From contig OZ024830.1 of the NCBI GenBank assembly GCA_964016985.1, positions 14,142,295-14,206,294 of the forward strand: a DNA stretch of 64,000 bases. The letters are read 5' to 3'. This DNA comes from Anodontia alba. Lineage: Eukaryota > Mollusca > Bivalvia > Lucinida > Lucinidae. Each line of letters starts with the position of its first letter. The stretch's first letter is position 1. Below are positions 41,918 through 52,249 of the stretch, one piece after another. Under the pieces are notes generated by a model. It saw nothing but the letters and a program-made list of their open reading frames with translations. It was not told the DNA's origin and searched no databases. A program made the position numbers and the translations under genes.

Positions 41918-42447
41918 TAACTCATTGAAGACAGGAGACCCCTAAACAGGTAACTGGCAAACAGTGCAAACCCAGATCAGGCACCGCAGAACGTGGTGTC
42001 TGATCAGAGTTTTGGGGTGGTCGGGTGGTGCGAAGGTGCTGTGTATCTTACATCACCGGGGCGTCCAACTGATATTGGCTTACAATTGGGCAAGGCCTGC
42101 TATCCTTGTAGTGGGTAAGGGCAGAGGGGGAATGTTTTTATTTCTTCTGTTTCTTCACTTTCTTTCCTGTTCCTCTTTCTTCCCTGTCCCTCTCTTTCAT
42201 CTCCTCTACTCTCTCTTCTGTCTCTTTTCTCCCTTTCTCTGGGAGACGACACAAAATGACCCTCAAGGGTTGATGTGTCGTTAAACCCCAACACAATCAA
42301 TCTGATCAGAGTTTCCACTGTTCACAAATAGTTCAACCAGTTTCCTTTAGGAATAGCTACATCATATAGCCTGACATTCCTAAAATCCAAAATCCACTTT
42401 TCCAGTGTATAGTGTGGGAGAGTCTTTTCAGTCTTTAATGGGTTAAA
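41918..42447 (+). repeat. Q2 MITE, copy 6, split by SINE W
   Basis: Left part to GTGTCTGATCAGAGTT (42011), right part from TCTGATCAGAGTTTCCACTG (42301) to AATGGGTTAA. The duplicated TCTGATCAGAGTT marks the insertion. Confidence 0.85.
42012..42300 (+). mobile_element. SINE-like family W, complete copy, 289 bp
   Basis: An exact 13 bp target duplication TCTGATCAGAGTT (41999-42011 and 42301-42313) defines the element. It begins TTGGGGTGGTCGGGTGGTGC, has TCTTACATCACCGGGGCGTC and GCAAGGCCTGCTATCCTTGT, then a long TTCTTTCCT-type pyrimidine tract, and ends GTCGTTAAACCCCAACACAA. TGGTCGGGTGG is only a weak A box and no B box is seen, so the promoter type is open. There is no poly(A) tail. Confidence 0.85.
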
Positions 42448-42790
42448 TTCTACACAGCTACATTTTACTACCTGTTCTTGTGTCAAAAAGAAATGCCATA
42501 TGAGTGGCAAACTGTGTCATCTGATCTGAGTCTACATTGTTTGTTTAAGACTGTCTGTGTGAATAATTAGGTAAATATGGTCATCTTAGATAATTCTATT
42601 GTACTAAAGAGTATAGTCTACATTTATCAACTATTGTAGGATTTCTTTTGCAAACAAGTGAGATAGAAAACTTTATGTAATTTTCTTTCTTTTGCCATGA
42701 AATTAATTACTGCGGTCAAGAGTCAGTTCTGTGGGTGGATTTTTAACCCTTTAAGTAGATTAAAAACTTGTCCATAAAGGATGTGTTTTC

Positions 42791-42988
42791 TTAACTGTTG
42801 TTCTGCTGAACCCAGATATACCCTGCCTTTGCAAACAGTGTAGATCTGAAGAAGCCAACTGATCTGGATCTGCACTGCTTGTCATTATGTATGTAAATTT
42901 GTATCAACAATCTGGATCAAGTAATCCGATGGGCTGAAAATTAGAAGTGGGTGTGGTAACTTAATTTATTCAGCAGGACAAGGGTTAA
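42791..42988 (-). repeat. Q1 palindromic MITE, copy 9
   Basis: TTAACTGTTGTTCTGCTGAA, GCAAACAGTGTAGATC then directly TGAAGAAGCCAACTGATCTG (first arm truncated), ending TTCAGCAGGACAAGGGTTAA. Confidence 0.75.
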
Positions 42989-43233
42989 GATGTTGCTGGC
43001 AGGGAAGTATATAGTGTGGTTTCTTAAATCATAAATGTAGAGATACCTGTCAAAGCCTGATACATCTTTTTATGCAAACCTTGTTCTTTGAAATTATTGA
43101 GAATCATTGAGGTCTCCAATAATTGCAATGATTTTAGAATAATATTTTTCGTGTCAGCTGTCTTCTACTTGACTGTGTGATGACTGGAAGTTGTACCCTT
43201 GTGTTCCTAATGAATCAGTTTTATTGCTTAGCA

Positions 43234-43517
43234 TGCTGGGTAAAATGTTCATGAGACATTTTGAAATAATTTCTTATTTTTTCCCAAAAAATAGGCTTTG
43301 ACATTTAATGCAGATTATCTCCTAAGTGACCATGAAAGAACCATTCAAAATTGTGGTTGGCAACATTCATTTTTTATTATCATTTCTCTGAGAAAATAAG
43401 GCTTGACATTTCTTGTGAATCCATGCGAGCAAATGTGAAATATCTAGTCTTATTTTCTTGGGGAAAAAAAAATAGTATGTCATCCACTGCTATTGTGAAT
43501 GATACTTTACGGGTTAG
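43234..43517 (+). repeat. U-like palindromic repeats, two overlapping
   Basis: CTTAGCATGCTGGGTAAAAT, AGGCTTTGACATTTAATGCA, then a second set with AGGCTTGACATTTCTTGTGA and TATGTCATCCACTGCTATTG. Probably one copy inserted in another. Confidence 0.45.
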
Positions 43518-43599
43518 TTTTTTGAAAATTTATAATGAACACAATATTACTTCAGTAATTTATAGAAGCGTCCTATTGCCAGGTGAAAAAAATATTAAG

Positions 43600-43815
43600 T
43601 CCTACGTATGACATAGTAATAGGAGATAGTAACTCCTTCATCGGAGATAATGTCCTACATAGGAGATAGTAGTAGGAGATAGTAACTCCTTTGTAGGAGA
43701 TAATAAGTCCTACATAGGAGATAGTAACTCCTACATAGAAGATAATAAGTCCTATTTAGGAGATAGTAACTACTACTTAGGAGATGATAGGTCCTATGTA
43801 GGAGATAGTTAGGAG
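43600..43815 (+). repeat. Palindromic tandem repeat TAGGAGATAGTAACTCCTA
   Basis: Alternating TAGGAGATAGTAACTCCT and ACATAGGAGATAATAAGTCC units, about ten in all. Each unit is itself a small inverted repeat (AGGAG..CTCCT). The matching - strand frame reads as a Tyr/Leu-rich artefact. Confidence 0.88.
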
Positions 43816-43917
43816 ACTGATTGTTGATATGTTTCTTATTTTTTTTGTGTTTTCTGGAAAAAAAGTGAGGAAAATATTTCAAAATGTTATCTGCTTAATT
43901 TTTTACCCGACAAGTTT

Positions 43918-44104
43918 ACCCTTAAAGCGCCAAGCAAAATTTGTAGCAGACAGTATTCTATTTTTTTTTTTTTTTTTTTTTTCAGAGGAAGCAAGTCTTG
44001 ATATTCCATGTGAATCGTCTGCTTGAAATGTCAAGACTTGTTTTCTCTGAAAATAAAAAAAATAAAAAATCTGCTGCAGTTGTGATTGGCGCTTGAAGGG
44101 TTAA
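43918..44104 (+). repeat. U palindromic repeat, copy 10
   Basis: CCCTTAAAGCGCCAAGCAAA, GTAGCAGACAGTATTC, a run of T, AGTCTTGATATTCCATGTGA, TGAAATGTCAAGACTTGTTT, ATCTGCTGCAGTTGTGATTG, GCGCTTGAAGGGTTAA. Confidence 0.65.
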
Positions 44105-44391
44105 GCATTAATGTGAAATTATGATTGATACATGTCACATCTTTTTGAATGCAATTTCTTTATTTTAGTTATAGTAGATATATATTATCATGCTGCTAGT
44201 TTATTCATTAGATTTTCATGGCTGTAATTTTTCAGTATTACAATTGTCTACTGGTACTTTTATTTTGTCACTTGGAATGACAATTACTTGATTTTTTTTT
44301 TGTGATTGTTAAACATTGTGATAGAATATATATATTTGGGTATAAAATTACAAAGTTTTAAAATAGAGTTATTTATATACTGTATTTACCT

Positions 44392-44635
44392 GGGCCCAGT
44401 TGTTCAAAGCGTCGTTAGCTTAACGAGCTCGTTAAGGGTCATTTTGCTAAGTGTTTTAGCTGATTCAATACACAATATTTTGATATTTTTTGCTGAAAAA
44501 ATGTGAGTAGCTTTTGCACTGCAAAAGCTACTCACATTTTTTCAGCAAAAAAATTCAGAATATTTGCGTATCACTCGATGTAAATTTTAACGAATCGTTA
44601 ACTAACGACGTCGTTAGCTTTGAACAACTGGGCCC
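44392..44635 (+). mobile_element. K MITE, copy 4 (intact)
   Basis: Ends GGGCCCAGTTGTTCAAAGCG and CTTTGAACAACTGGGCCC. Inner hairpin AAAATGTGAGTAGCTTTTGC mirrored. ACGACGTCGTTAGC occurs near the right end. Confidence 0.9.
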
Positions 44636-44879
44636 TGAAATTTTTGTACACTTATTCCACTATAACCATTTACCATACTTATTGGACACTCTAATTCTTG
44701 ACGTTACTTTTCAGATACTACTTTTCAAACACAATACCTCATTACCCTATTTTTTTGGACTTGTAACTTTACCATGGGCTAACTCTTTGGTAGCCAAATT
44801 TCAGACGACATTTGTTGTCTGCTTTTTTTTTAACAAACTATCTCTTGGAAAGAAGTTTATATGTAAAGTTGAAAGACTG

Positions 44880-44990
44880 AATGTCAAACAGCATAGAGCC
44901 AGATGAGACCGCTCATTATGAGCCATCTCATCTGGATCTATGCTATTTGCAAAAACCTGTTATTATCACTTGTGGCAGTGAAAGTTAAAG
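44880..44990 (+). repeat. Q5 palindromic MITE, copy 3
   Basis: AACAGCATAGAGCCAGATGA, GACCGCTCATTATGAGCCAT, CTCATCTGGATCTATGCTAT: matched arms with their own variant (AGCATAGA/TCTATGCT). Confidence 0.6.
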
Positions 44991-45400
44991 TCCAGAGCAA
45001 CCAACCAACTTTTTACCATACTTTTTGTACACTATAACTCTTTAAGTCAAGTTAAGCTTTTTAATGTAGTCAGGCAACAGTCACATTGGGGCTATGCCTT
45101 AGATTATTATACTTTCACAGCATTTATACCTCCTCAAGCTGTATTTATGAAGTGAGTGGGAGGGGGTATACTGTTTTCAGTGTCTGTCAGTCCATCTAAT
45201 GTCCGTTATGTTTGTCCGCTGATGTCTGAAAGATGTCCAAAATGTAATGTAGATTCAGATCAGCCTGCATATTTGCACAGTCTAAGAAGGATCTTCCAAT
45301 CTTCCTTGGGACATTTGAGATAGCCAAGGATGCAAAGTTCTTCAGGCGGACGATGATTCTGATTCACCCTTCTGTAATGCTCAGGCTGATCAGGGCGTGC
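44991..45400 (+). repeat. Partial tandem-unit element and I-family remnant
   Basis: TTTATACCTCCTCAAGCTGT then TCAGTCCATCTAATGTCCGT resembles the left end of the tandem-unit elements. 45240-45400 has CAGATCAGCCTGCATATTTG and CTCAGGCTGATCAGGGCGTG of the I family, ended by a P1 copy. Confidence 0.4.
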
Positions 45401-45663
45401 CATCACAAAAACATACCTATATAATATTGACCCCTTTAAACCCCACTTTTATATATTAAAACTGGGGTTTACAGGGGTATACATTATTTTTTTTTATTTC
45501 TGCGCAAAAACATAGATTGTGGGTATTCGTCAGAACCGCCTCACCGAAGGCATTCTAACGAGCACCCACAATCTATGTTTTGAGCAGAAATATGAAAAAT
45601 ATCAGGGTTTTTTTTTCTGAAAATTTTCAGTTTTTGGAGGGAAAATTTTCTATATATTTGAAC
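45401..45663 (+). mobile_element. P1 hairpin MITE, copy 3, right end lost
   Basis: CATCACAAAAACATACCTAT start; core GTGGGTATTCGTCAGAACCG / GGCATTCTAACGAGCACCCA. The copy stops at CTATATATTTGAAC without its terminal repeat. Confidence 0.8.
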
Positions 45664-46152
45664 TAGGGCCCAATATACACTGGACTAGCAACTACGGTAC
45701 AGGTATTGTATTTATTGGAAATATGTTGTGGCTGAGTTTTCATAATTTTGTATGATGAAGTTTAAATGCTCATATTTCAGTTATTTTTCCAAATTAATAT
45801 CTGAGGTTTGTTTTCAAAAAGCAATAGCTCAATATATTACCTTTAAGACTGCAGCATTATATTAAAGGAAAAACCAACAATTTTTGTAAACACAACGAGA
45901 AAACTAGGTACCCGTTTTAGCTTTTTTCGGCACTTTTAGCAGAAAATCATCAGAAATTCCCCCAAAATGATGTTATAACTTCAATCTATTTAATTGTGAC
46001 TTAACATTTTTCAACCAAACCCATTAAAAACAATTTATTACAACTTCAGTTATTATCCAAAATCATTTTTAATGACCATAGTGCTGTAAAATAGCACTTA
46101 AATCAAGCCACAACAACATATTTTGGCAGTTCCGTTAGTGACAAGTCCGGGT
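45664..46152. other. No gene recognised
   Basis: AT-rich spacer, nothing recognised. Confidence 0.4.
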
Positions 46153-46430
46153 CGTCATGAAAACATGCCTATATAATATTGACTCCTTAAACCCCACTTT
46201 TATATAGTAAAACTAGGGTTTACAGGGGTATACATTTTTTTATTATTTCTGCTCAAAAACAGACATTGTGGGTACTCGTTAGAACCGCCTCGGCGAGGCG
46301 GTTCTAACGAGTACCCTCAATCTATGTTTTGAGCAGAAATTTGAAAAATATCAGAACTTTTTATCTGAAAATTTTCAATTTTTGGAGCTGCAATTTTTCT
46401 ATATATTTGAATAGGCATGTTTTCGTAATG
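46153..46430 (+). mobile_element. P1 hairpin MITE, copy 4
   Basis: Core GGTACTCGTTAGAACCGCCT, CGGCGAGGCGGTTCTAACGA: perfectly paired. Right end ATAGGCATGTTTTCGTAATG. A second solitary P1 end (TAAGTGTGTTTTCGTAATG) follows at 46453-46471. Confidence 0.88.
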
Positions 46431-46734
46431 ATTATTAGGTCCGAGGTTTGAATAAGTGTGTTTTCGTAATGTGCCCATTTCATGCATTGCATATCATCTG
46501 CTACAAAAAACAAAAGATGATCAATGTCCTGGACAAAGATGTCTTATATAAATGGAAGTTTTGCTGCCATTTTGCAAAGAGAGACAACTTTCAGACAGGA
46601 AGTTGCCTTTATAGTATACAAGACCTCACAAAAAAGGTGGCTACATTTAAGGCGAGAATGAGCTCCCAGAGGGATCCCTAAATTTGGGGTATGAAAATGA
46701 AATCCAGGCTGACGATTAATGCTAACAAACAACA

Positions 46735-46890
46735 AACAAACAAACAAACAACTAAATAAAAAAATAAAAAAAATATAATAATAATAAAAAAGTAACAAAA
46801 AACAACAACAAAAAACAACAACAACAACAACAACAAAAAAAAAAACAACAAAAAAAAACAACAAAACAACAACAACAAAAAACAAATAAA
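46735..46890 (+). repeat. A-rich (CAA)n microsatellite
   Basis: Interrupted (CAAA)n and (CAA)n mixed with A runs. It generates long Phe/Val-rich frames on the - strand that are not genes. Confidence 0.9.
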
Positions 46891-47049
46891 CATTAGGGAA
46901 AATTCAACATGTACGAACTTATTAACATTTATTATGTATATACCTGTTCTAGGCAACTGACGTTTTAATATTGCCATGAGAAATGAAATGCACATTTTGT
47001 TTAATTCATTAATGTCCAGTAGACTCTTCTATTTAACTCTTTCGGCAGG

Positions 47050-47145
47050 CCTATTTCCAGTGGGAGGCTGTATTTTGCGGCGTCTGATCTGGGTCTACAT
47101 TGTTTTTAATATCCCTTTTAAGGAACACAAGGCATAAATGGGTAA
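47050..47145 (+). repeat. Q6 fragment
   Basis: TTTTGCGGCGTCTGATCTGG, GTCTACATTGTTTTTAATAT and GGCATAAATGGGTAAA match the right half of the Q6 copy at 51510-51735. Confidence 0.5.
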
Positions 47146-47652
47146 AGTTAGTGAGCTTTAAGATACCTCTAATTAAAGGTCACTGGTTAAGCAAAATAAT
47201 AATAATTATAAATAGTAGATAAATCACCGATTCCAGATGTCACACATCGCACATATTTTTTTTTTCAGGTACACAAGTAGTGTGCATCACTAATTTCTCA
47301 TTAGCTTAAAGGATACTGGGTACATTTGGCAGTTTTTGCACCGTTTACAACTTTTGTGAATTCATGTATGCTTTCCTTCACAATAAACCCCTTCTGATAC
47401 GGGTCTGCCCTAAAAGGAAGAGTTTGCTTCAATTTCCATTTAGAGTGGATCCCCTTTTCAGAAGGAGGGAATATAAATTTTGACACAGTTGCTGCCCCTG
47501 AAAATGTATCAGTTCACCCTGACATTATAGATATTGTATTAAGTTGTACACTAAAACTTGTTTGTGGCTCGGACCTAATATTGGGTCCAAGTTTATGGCC
47601 AGGAAACATACACATCATTTTGACGTCGTGACGTTGCGGTGAAACTGAGCAT

Positions 47653-47727
47653 CATCACGAAAAAAATACCTATTAATTTTGACCCCCTTAAACCCCACTT
47701 TTATATAGTAAAACTGGGGTTTACAGG

Positions 47728-47802
<75 letters not shown>

Positions 47803-47914
47803 CTTATTTCTGCTCAAAAACATAGATTGTGGGTACTTGTTAGAACCCCCTCGGCGAGGCGGTTCTAACAAATACCCACAATCTATGTTTTTGAGCAGAA
47901 ATAAGACAAATCAT
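47653..47914 (+). mobile_element. P1 hairpin MITE, copy 5, with (AT)n expansion
   Basis: CATCACGAAAAAAATACCTA start. The GTATACATTATT position has become an (AT)n tract of about 70 bp (47731-47800). Core ACTTGTTAGAACCCCCTCGG / GAGGCGGTTCTAACAAATAC. The right shell is missing. Confidence 0.85.
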
Positions 47915-48344
47915 GTATCAGGTAATAAAATGAAGTTCAAGTCTTCGGTTAAGTATGGTAAGGAGTTAAGGTGTCCGAATACTTAGAGTAAATTAGGTAA
48001 TAAATCACAGTTTCGGTTAACATGGGGAGACACGTGGTTAAGTTACTACACTGCAAAGCTGGAATATCATACAGGCCCGGGAAAAATACTATAACTGAAT
48101 TTTTCCTGGATCATTATTATTTATTCCTCTGTATCTCGCAGTGAGGGCTTCCAACAAAAACGAAACATGAATAGCGAGTCTTACAAATTCCTCCCATTCC
48201 TGTCACACATGTCCTTCGTATTCCTTGTTATATTTTCCTGTTTTGATACGTATTCACTTTCGGGAGGCTGGGGTGCGAAAACATAAATGATTGTATCAGT
48301 AATTAAGGAGATTAGATACATCTGGCAGACTTCTCGCCATCTTA
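47915..48344. other. No gene recognised
   Basis: Contains a Q3 end (AGGAGTTAAGGTGTCCGAAT ... AGAGTAAATTAGG) near 47955-47998. Otherwise nothing recognised. Confidence 0.4.
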
Positions 48345-48530
48345 ATAAGGGAGATAACTTTTATTACTTCCTGTTTGCTTCCATACACAGCAAGTCCTTA
48401 TTCAAATTTGGTTTATTCTAAAAGAAAGAATTTGCTCCCAACCCAAAGGGAGCAAATGCTTTCCTTTTAAAGTAGACCCTTTTCAGAAGGGAGACAAGAC
48501 AAATGAATAGAGGTGCCTCCCCTAAAAAGG
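48345..48530 (+). repeat. N hairpin repeat, copy 2
   Basis: AGGGAGATAACTTTTATTAC, AAAGAAAGAATTTGCTCCCA, ACCCAAAGGGAGCAAATGCT, TTTTCAGAAGGGAGACAAG. It lies just downstream of the death-domain exon's stop codon. Confidence 0.7.
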
Positions 48531-48632
48531 TATCTATCCTTGTTAAGTAGACGTTATGTTTATATTATTTAAATGCTTATATAGGCGCTTTAATTCTTTC
48601 CTGATGTTTTGCGGTCTACAAATGAGGAATTG

Positions 48633-49021
48633 TTATTGAAGATTGGCAAATGCATCCGGTGTTAACTCTGTTTGGCGTGTATGGTTCTCGACAATCATGT
48701 CAGCACGTTCTGTCTGTCCCATTTCTCTAAACGCTCGTTCTAGGTCCTTTACTTTATCCTTCTCTTTCGATAACGCCTTCATTCTCTTCCACTGCATCAA
48801 GAGTTTTAGTGTCACTTCTATTTTTGTCGCGTCCGAAGCGCCTATGAGACCACAAGCTGATGCGCCATTGGCTGCGTGTACGATCGTTGTCGTTGGAACA
48901 TTTAATAACATAAGAAACACTAAACCATTATATTTTTCTGCGCCGACGTCCCGTGCTAAAATGGCGAGACTGCTGTCTGTGAGAACTGCTGATTCCTTCT
49001 TTATTGCTGTCGTTGTTGATG
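48633..49021 (-). CDS. Terminal exon, death-domain-like protein
   Basis: On the - strand this exon follows a good acceptor (TTTTTCTTTTATTTAG at 49037-49022) and runs 389 bp to TAA at 48633. It carries two bases completing a codon, then 128 codons. It holds what looks like a death domain: LTDSSLAILARDVGAEKYNG (helices 1-2), a middle of short helices, VTLKLLMQWKRMKALSKEKD (helix 5 with its signature Trp) and VKDLERAFREMGQTERADMI (helix 6). Such domains recruit partners in apoptosis and innate immune signalling; bivalves have many. The body of the protein lies upstream at higher coordinates and was not found. ATTAAA on the - strand at 48594-48589 could be the poly(A) signal. The exon has clearly more CpG than its surroundings. 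The alternative antisense frame has no domain. Confidence 0.65.
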
Positions 49022-49074
49022 CTAAATAAAAGAAAAACTGAATTTGTTATTCCAACAGATAGTTCGGTAATGTA

Positions 49075-49560
49075 GTCAGTGTGTCCATTTCAGCATCAGC
49101 GTGAGAAAACGTACCCTCTGACGTGTGCGCTCAATGAAGGATCAGATAAGCTCAGTCTGGTCAGTCTTCGTTTTCCATTACGGAAACACGCCTATTCAAA
49201 TATATAGAAAATTTTACCTAAAAAAACACTGATATTTTTTCATAATTCTGCTCAAAACATAGATTGTGGGTACTCGTTAGTACCGCCTCGGCGAGGCGGT
49301 TCTAACGAGTACCCACAATCTATGTTTTTGAGCAGAAATAGGAAAAATAATGTCTACACCTGTAAACCCCAATTTTACTATAAAAATGGGGTTTAAGAGG
49401 GTCCATATTATATAGGTATGTTTTCGTTTTCTGCATGAAGATACTTTGCATCCTTGCCTGTCAAAACTTTGCCCAGTGATGATTCTGATCATATCGTGTG
49501 AATGCTCAGGCTGATCTGAATCTTTGCTGGGCGTACATGTCAGAAGGTATTTTTCTCATC
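49075..49560 (+). repeat. I-family repeat split by P1
   Basis: TACCCTCTGACGTGTGCGCT, CAGTCTGGTCAGTCTTCGTT before the P1 copy; CTGCATGAAGATACTTTGCA, TCTGATCATATCGTGTGAAT and ACATGTCAGAAGGTATTTTT after it. Compare the uninterrupted copy at 25435-25700. Confidence 0.65.
49176..49428 (-). mobile_element. P1 hairpin MITE, copy 6
   Basis: Reverse copy: CATTACGGAAACACGCCTAT start, core GGTACTCGTTAGTACCGCCT / AGGCGGTTCTAACGAGTACC, end AGGTATGTTTTCG. Inserted in an I-family repeat. Confidence 0.85.
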
Positions 49561-49730
49561 AGTGACGTTGTAGCTCATTTAGTGAATAAAGACAGGTAGC
49601 TAGACGTTTCAATATTCATATATTTAAGAAACTTTGCTCTGATTGGGTAGTTTGCCAACTATGCTACGTAGCCAAGTTTGGTCAAGGGAGGTAATTATAT
49701 GCTTAATTCTAATTATAACGTAAAAGGCTT

Positions 49731-50996
49731 TTTATTACATTTTCAGCAGTGATTTACTGAAATTTATCAGTGAATCTTTAATTCACCGAGTGAATTATTT
49801 CATTTCGAACGTTTTGACGTCATAATTGCTAGGCAACGTTGCTGACGTAGTTGGTAACAACAATAACAATAGTTGGCGTTTCGCGCAAAATTTGATAAAA
49901 TCATGGAAATCAGACTGCAATTTTCACGTCCAATTGGCGTTTTTGAGGTAAGACCTGCAACACAAACACAAAGTATGATTTTCTAAATAATCCAGTTCAA
50001 CTTTCGTGACATTTTGTGTCTGTATTTCAAGCACAGGATGATTTTTGCATTAAAATGAAAACAAGATGGCGACTGATTTTCAAACTAAACCACGCCTCTT
50101 GAAATTCATGCACTGACTAGAACAATTCGGTAGGAATCCATAACAGCTGAATGTAAAAATTCAAAGGTAAAACATGGATGAAAATGTAATAAATAGTTTA
50201 TTTAGTTGTTTTGATCGATTACGGAGAAATAATTCATTCGTGTTCTAAGGTTTGCTTGTAAAAAACTCGTTCGCTTCGCTCACTCGTTTTTTACGCGCAA
50301 GCTTTAGAACACTAGTGAATTATTTCTCCGTAATCGATCAAAACAACTAAATAAACTCTATTTATTACATTTTCAGCAGTGATTTACTGAGATTTATCAG
50401 TGAACCTTTAATTCAACGAGTGAATTATTTCATTTCGAACGTTTTGACGTCACAATTGCTAGGCGACGTTGCTGACGTAGTTGGTAATAACAATAACAAT
50501 AGTTGACCTTTCGCGGAAAATTTGATAAACCCATGGAAACCAGACTGCAATTTTCACGCCCAGTTGGCGTTTTTTGAGGTTAGACCTGCAACAGAAATAT
50601 AAAATATGATTTTCTTGATAAGTTCACTTCAGTTCACTTTTCGTGACATTTTTTTGTCTGTATTTCAAGCACAGGATGATTTTTTGATTAAAGTGAAAAC
50701 AAGATGGCGACTGATTTTCAAACTAAACCACGCTTCTTGAAATTCATGCACCGACTGGAACTATTTTGGTAGGAAATCACAATGGCTGAATGTAAAAATT
50801 CAAAGGTAAACCATGGATGAAAATGTAATAAACAGTTTATTTAGTTGTTTTGATCGATTACAAAGAAATAATTAACTCGTGTTCTTAGGTTTGCTTGTAA
50901 AAAACTCGTTTGCTTCGCTCACTAGTTTTTACGTGCATGCCTTAGAACACTGGTGACTTATTTCTCGTAATCGATCAAAATAACCAAATAAACTCT
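49731..50996. repeat. Tandemly duplicated 630 bp MITE plus hairpin
   Basis: Two copies. Each has (a) an element with ends TTTATTACATTTTCAGCAG / GGATGAAAATGTAATAAA (49731-50193; 50361-50832) and (b) a ~160 bp hairpin with arms TTTAGTTGTTTTGATCGATT, enclosing ACTCGTTCGCTTCGCTCACT (50196-50357; 50834-50994). The copies differ at scattered sites, so the duplication is not very recent. Both contain AACAAGATGGCGACTGATTT. Confidence 0.8.
49815..49837. promoter_or_regulatory. CRE-like plus X-box-like motif pair in MITE
   Basis: TGACGTCA (49815-49822) is a perfect CREB/ATF site, followed two bases later by ATTGCTAGGCAAC (49825-49837), which resembles the RFX X-box. CGTTGCTGACGTAG follows. The second copy keeps TGACGTCA (50445-50452) but has a mutated box (ATTGCTAGGCGAC, 50455-50467). 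These are motif matches only; no adjacent transcription start is known. Confidence 0.4.
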
Positions 50997-51239
50997 ATAT
51001 AAACACTGCGGTATAGTAGTATTTTATGTATTTTAGTGATTTACAAGTGCATTTATTTCACAAGAATGCAGAAACATCACATACCACTGAACCCATGCAG
51101 GGATTTTTAATGAAAATTTATTAGAGTCAATGAAGAGGCCTAACTGACTGAAAGTACTTAGTCTGGTCCTGAAAATTTGATCTTTCAGGTGTTTCATTAT
51201 TTTGTATGTGTTTACTGCTTTCAAGGGTCAATCCTTTCA

Positions 51240-51500
51240 GACTCTGTTTCAGAGAGAACATAAATGGGCCGCGCCAGGCGAAAACGTGTCTTCGGACATA
51301 TGCGGAGTCTGATCAGGACCTTCCCTGTCTGCTAACAAAATCATTAGATTCTATCAAATGTATTAATCGGCAAATGCCTGGATGAGACTAAGCACACGCG
51401 TGGGATGAACCTGCCTGTGTATTTTGCGCATGCTCGAAGGTAATGTTTCGACTGGCGTGGTCCACATTATAGTCTTGAAATTGTGGGTATCAGAACACTT
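51240..51500 (+). repeat. I-family repeat
   Basis: GAAAACGTGTCTTCGGACAT, GAGTCTGATCAGGACCTTCC, GTCTGCTAACAAAATCATTA, GCGCATGCTCGAAGGTAATG. Confidence 0.5.
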
Positions 51501-51509
51501 TGCTTAACC

Positions 51510-51735
51510 CATTTACGCCAAGTTCTACCATAACCTTTTAGACCGGTCCAAATCCATAGCAGAGAGGTCCGGTCAGTTTTTTTTTTATTATTATTACCAT
51601 ATTTTATAGAAATTCCTGTATCTAGTGCAGACGGTGTAGACCCTGATCAGATGCCGCGGTATGCGGCGTCTGATCTGGGTCTACACTGTTTGCCAATGTC
51701 CCTTTTATTGGACGCTAGGCATAAATGGGTTAATT
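51510..51735 (+). repeat. Q6 palindromic MITE
   Basis: TTAACCCATTTACGCCAAGT to GGCATAAATGGGTTAA. Core GGTGTAGACCCTGATCAGAT, GCCGCGGTATGCGGCGTCTG, ATCTGGGTCTACACTGTTTG. Shell distinct from Q2 despite similar outer bases. Confidence 0.7.
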
Positions 51736-51836
51736 CTACGTAAAACAAGATTCGCTGGTAAAACCATTTAGAACAAAACTAATGCTTCTGTGATATTTGT
51801 TATAGCCTAAGAAGCTCCGGCACCAATCCGTAGTCG

Positions 51837-52012
51837 AATACCGTATTTACCCTAAAGAGGAAACAGTGTAGACCCAGATCAGACGCCGCAGAACGCGGCG
51901 TCTGATCAGGGTCTGCACTGTTTCTAACTCATCCAGCAAATATCAGACAAAATTAGGACAAGTATGGTAAGGAGTTAAAGGTGTCCGAATACTTTGATAG
52001 TAAATACGGTAT
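51837..52012 (+). repeat. Q3 palindromic MITE, copy 4
   Basis: Ends AATACCGTATTTACCCTAAA and AGTAAATACGGTATT. Core ACAGTGTAGACCCAGATCAG, ACGCCGCAGAACGCGGCGTC, TGATCAGGGTCTGCACTGTT. The segment matching the 37 bp unit is short here. Confidence 0.8.
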
Positions 52013-52249
52013 TACTGTATTTTGCTAGTACTTAGTGACAGTGACACTAAACTTCAGTGCATGGTTGGTCCCATCGATACATGAAAGCACACTTGTAATA
52101 AAGCATTACTACTTAAAAAAAAAAAACAAAAAAAAAAAAAACAACAACAAAAAAAACAGCAAACACACAATGGTGTAACAATGTAGTTTCTACGTTGAAA
52201 CGACTTGGCATGTGTATTGGGCAGAAAGAACCCCGTGGGCACATGACAT

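Noticed and set aside
46544..46995. - strand frames rich in Phe and Val (over 100 codons)
   Set aside because: Generated by the (CAA)n/A-rich microsatellite.
48643..49029. + strand frame of 128 codons over the death-domain exon
   Set aside because: Antisense of the - strand exon, which has the domain signature and a proper splice acceptor.
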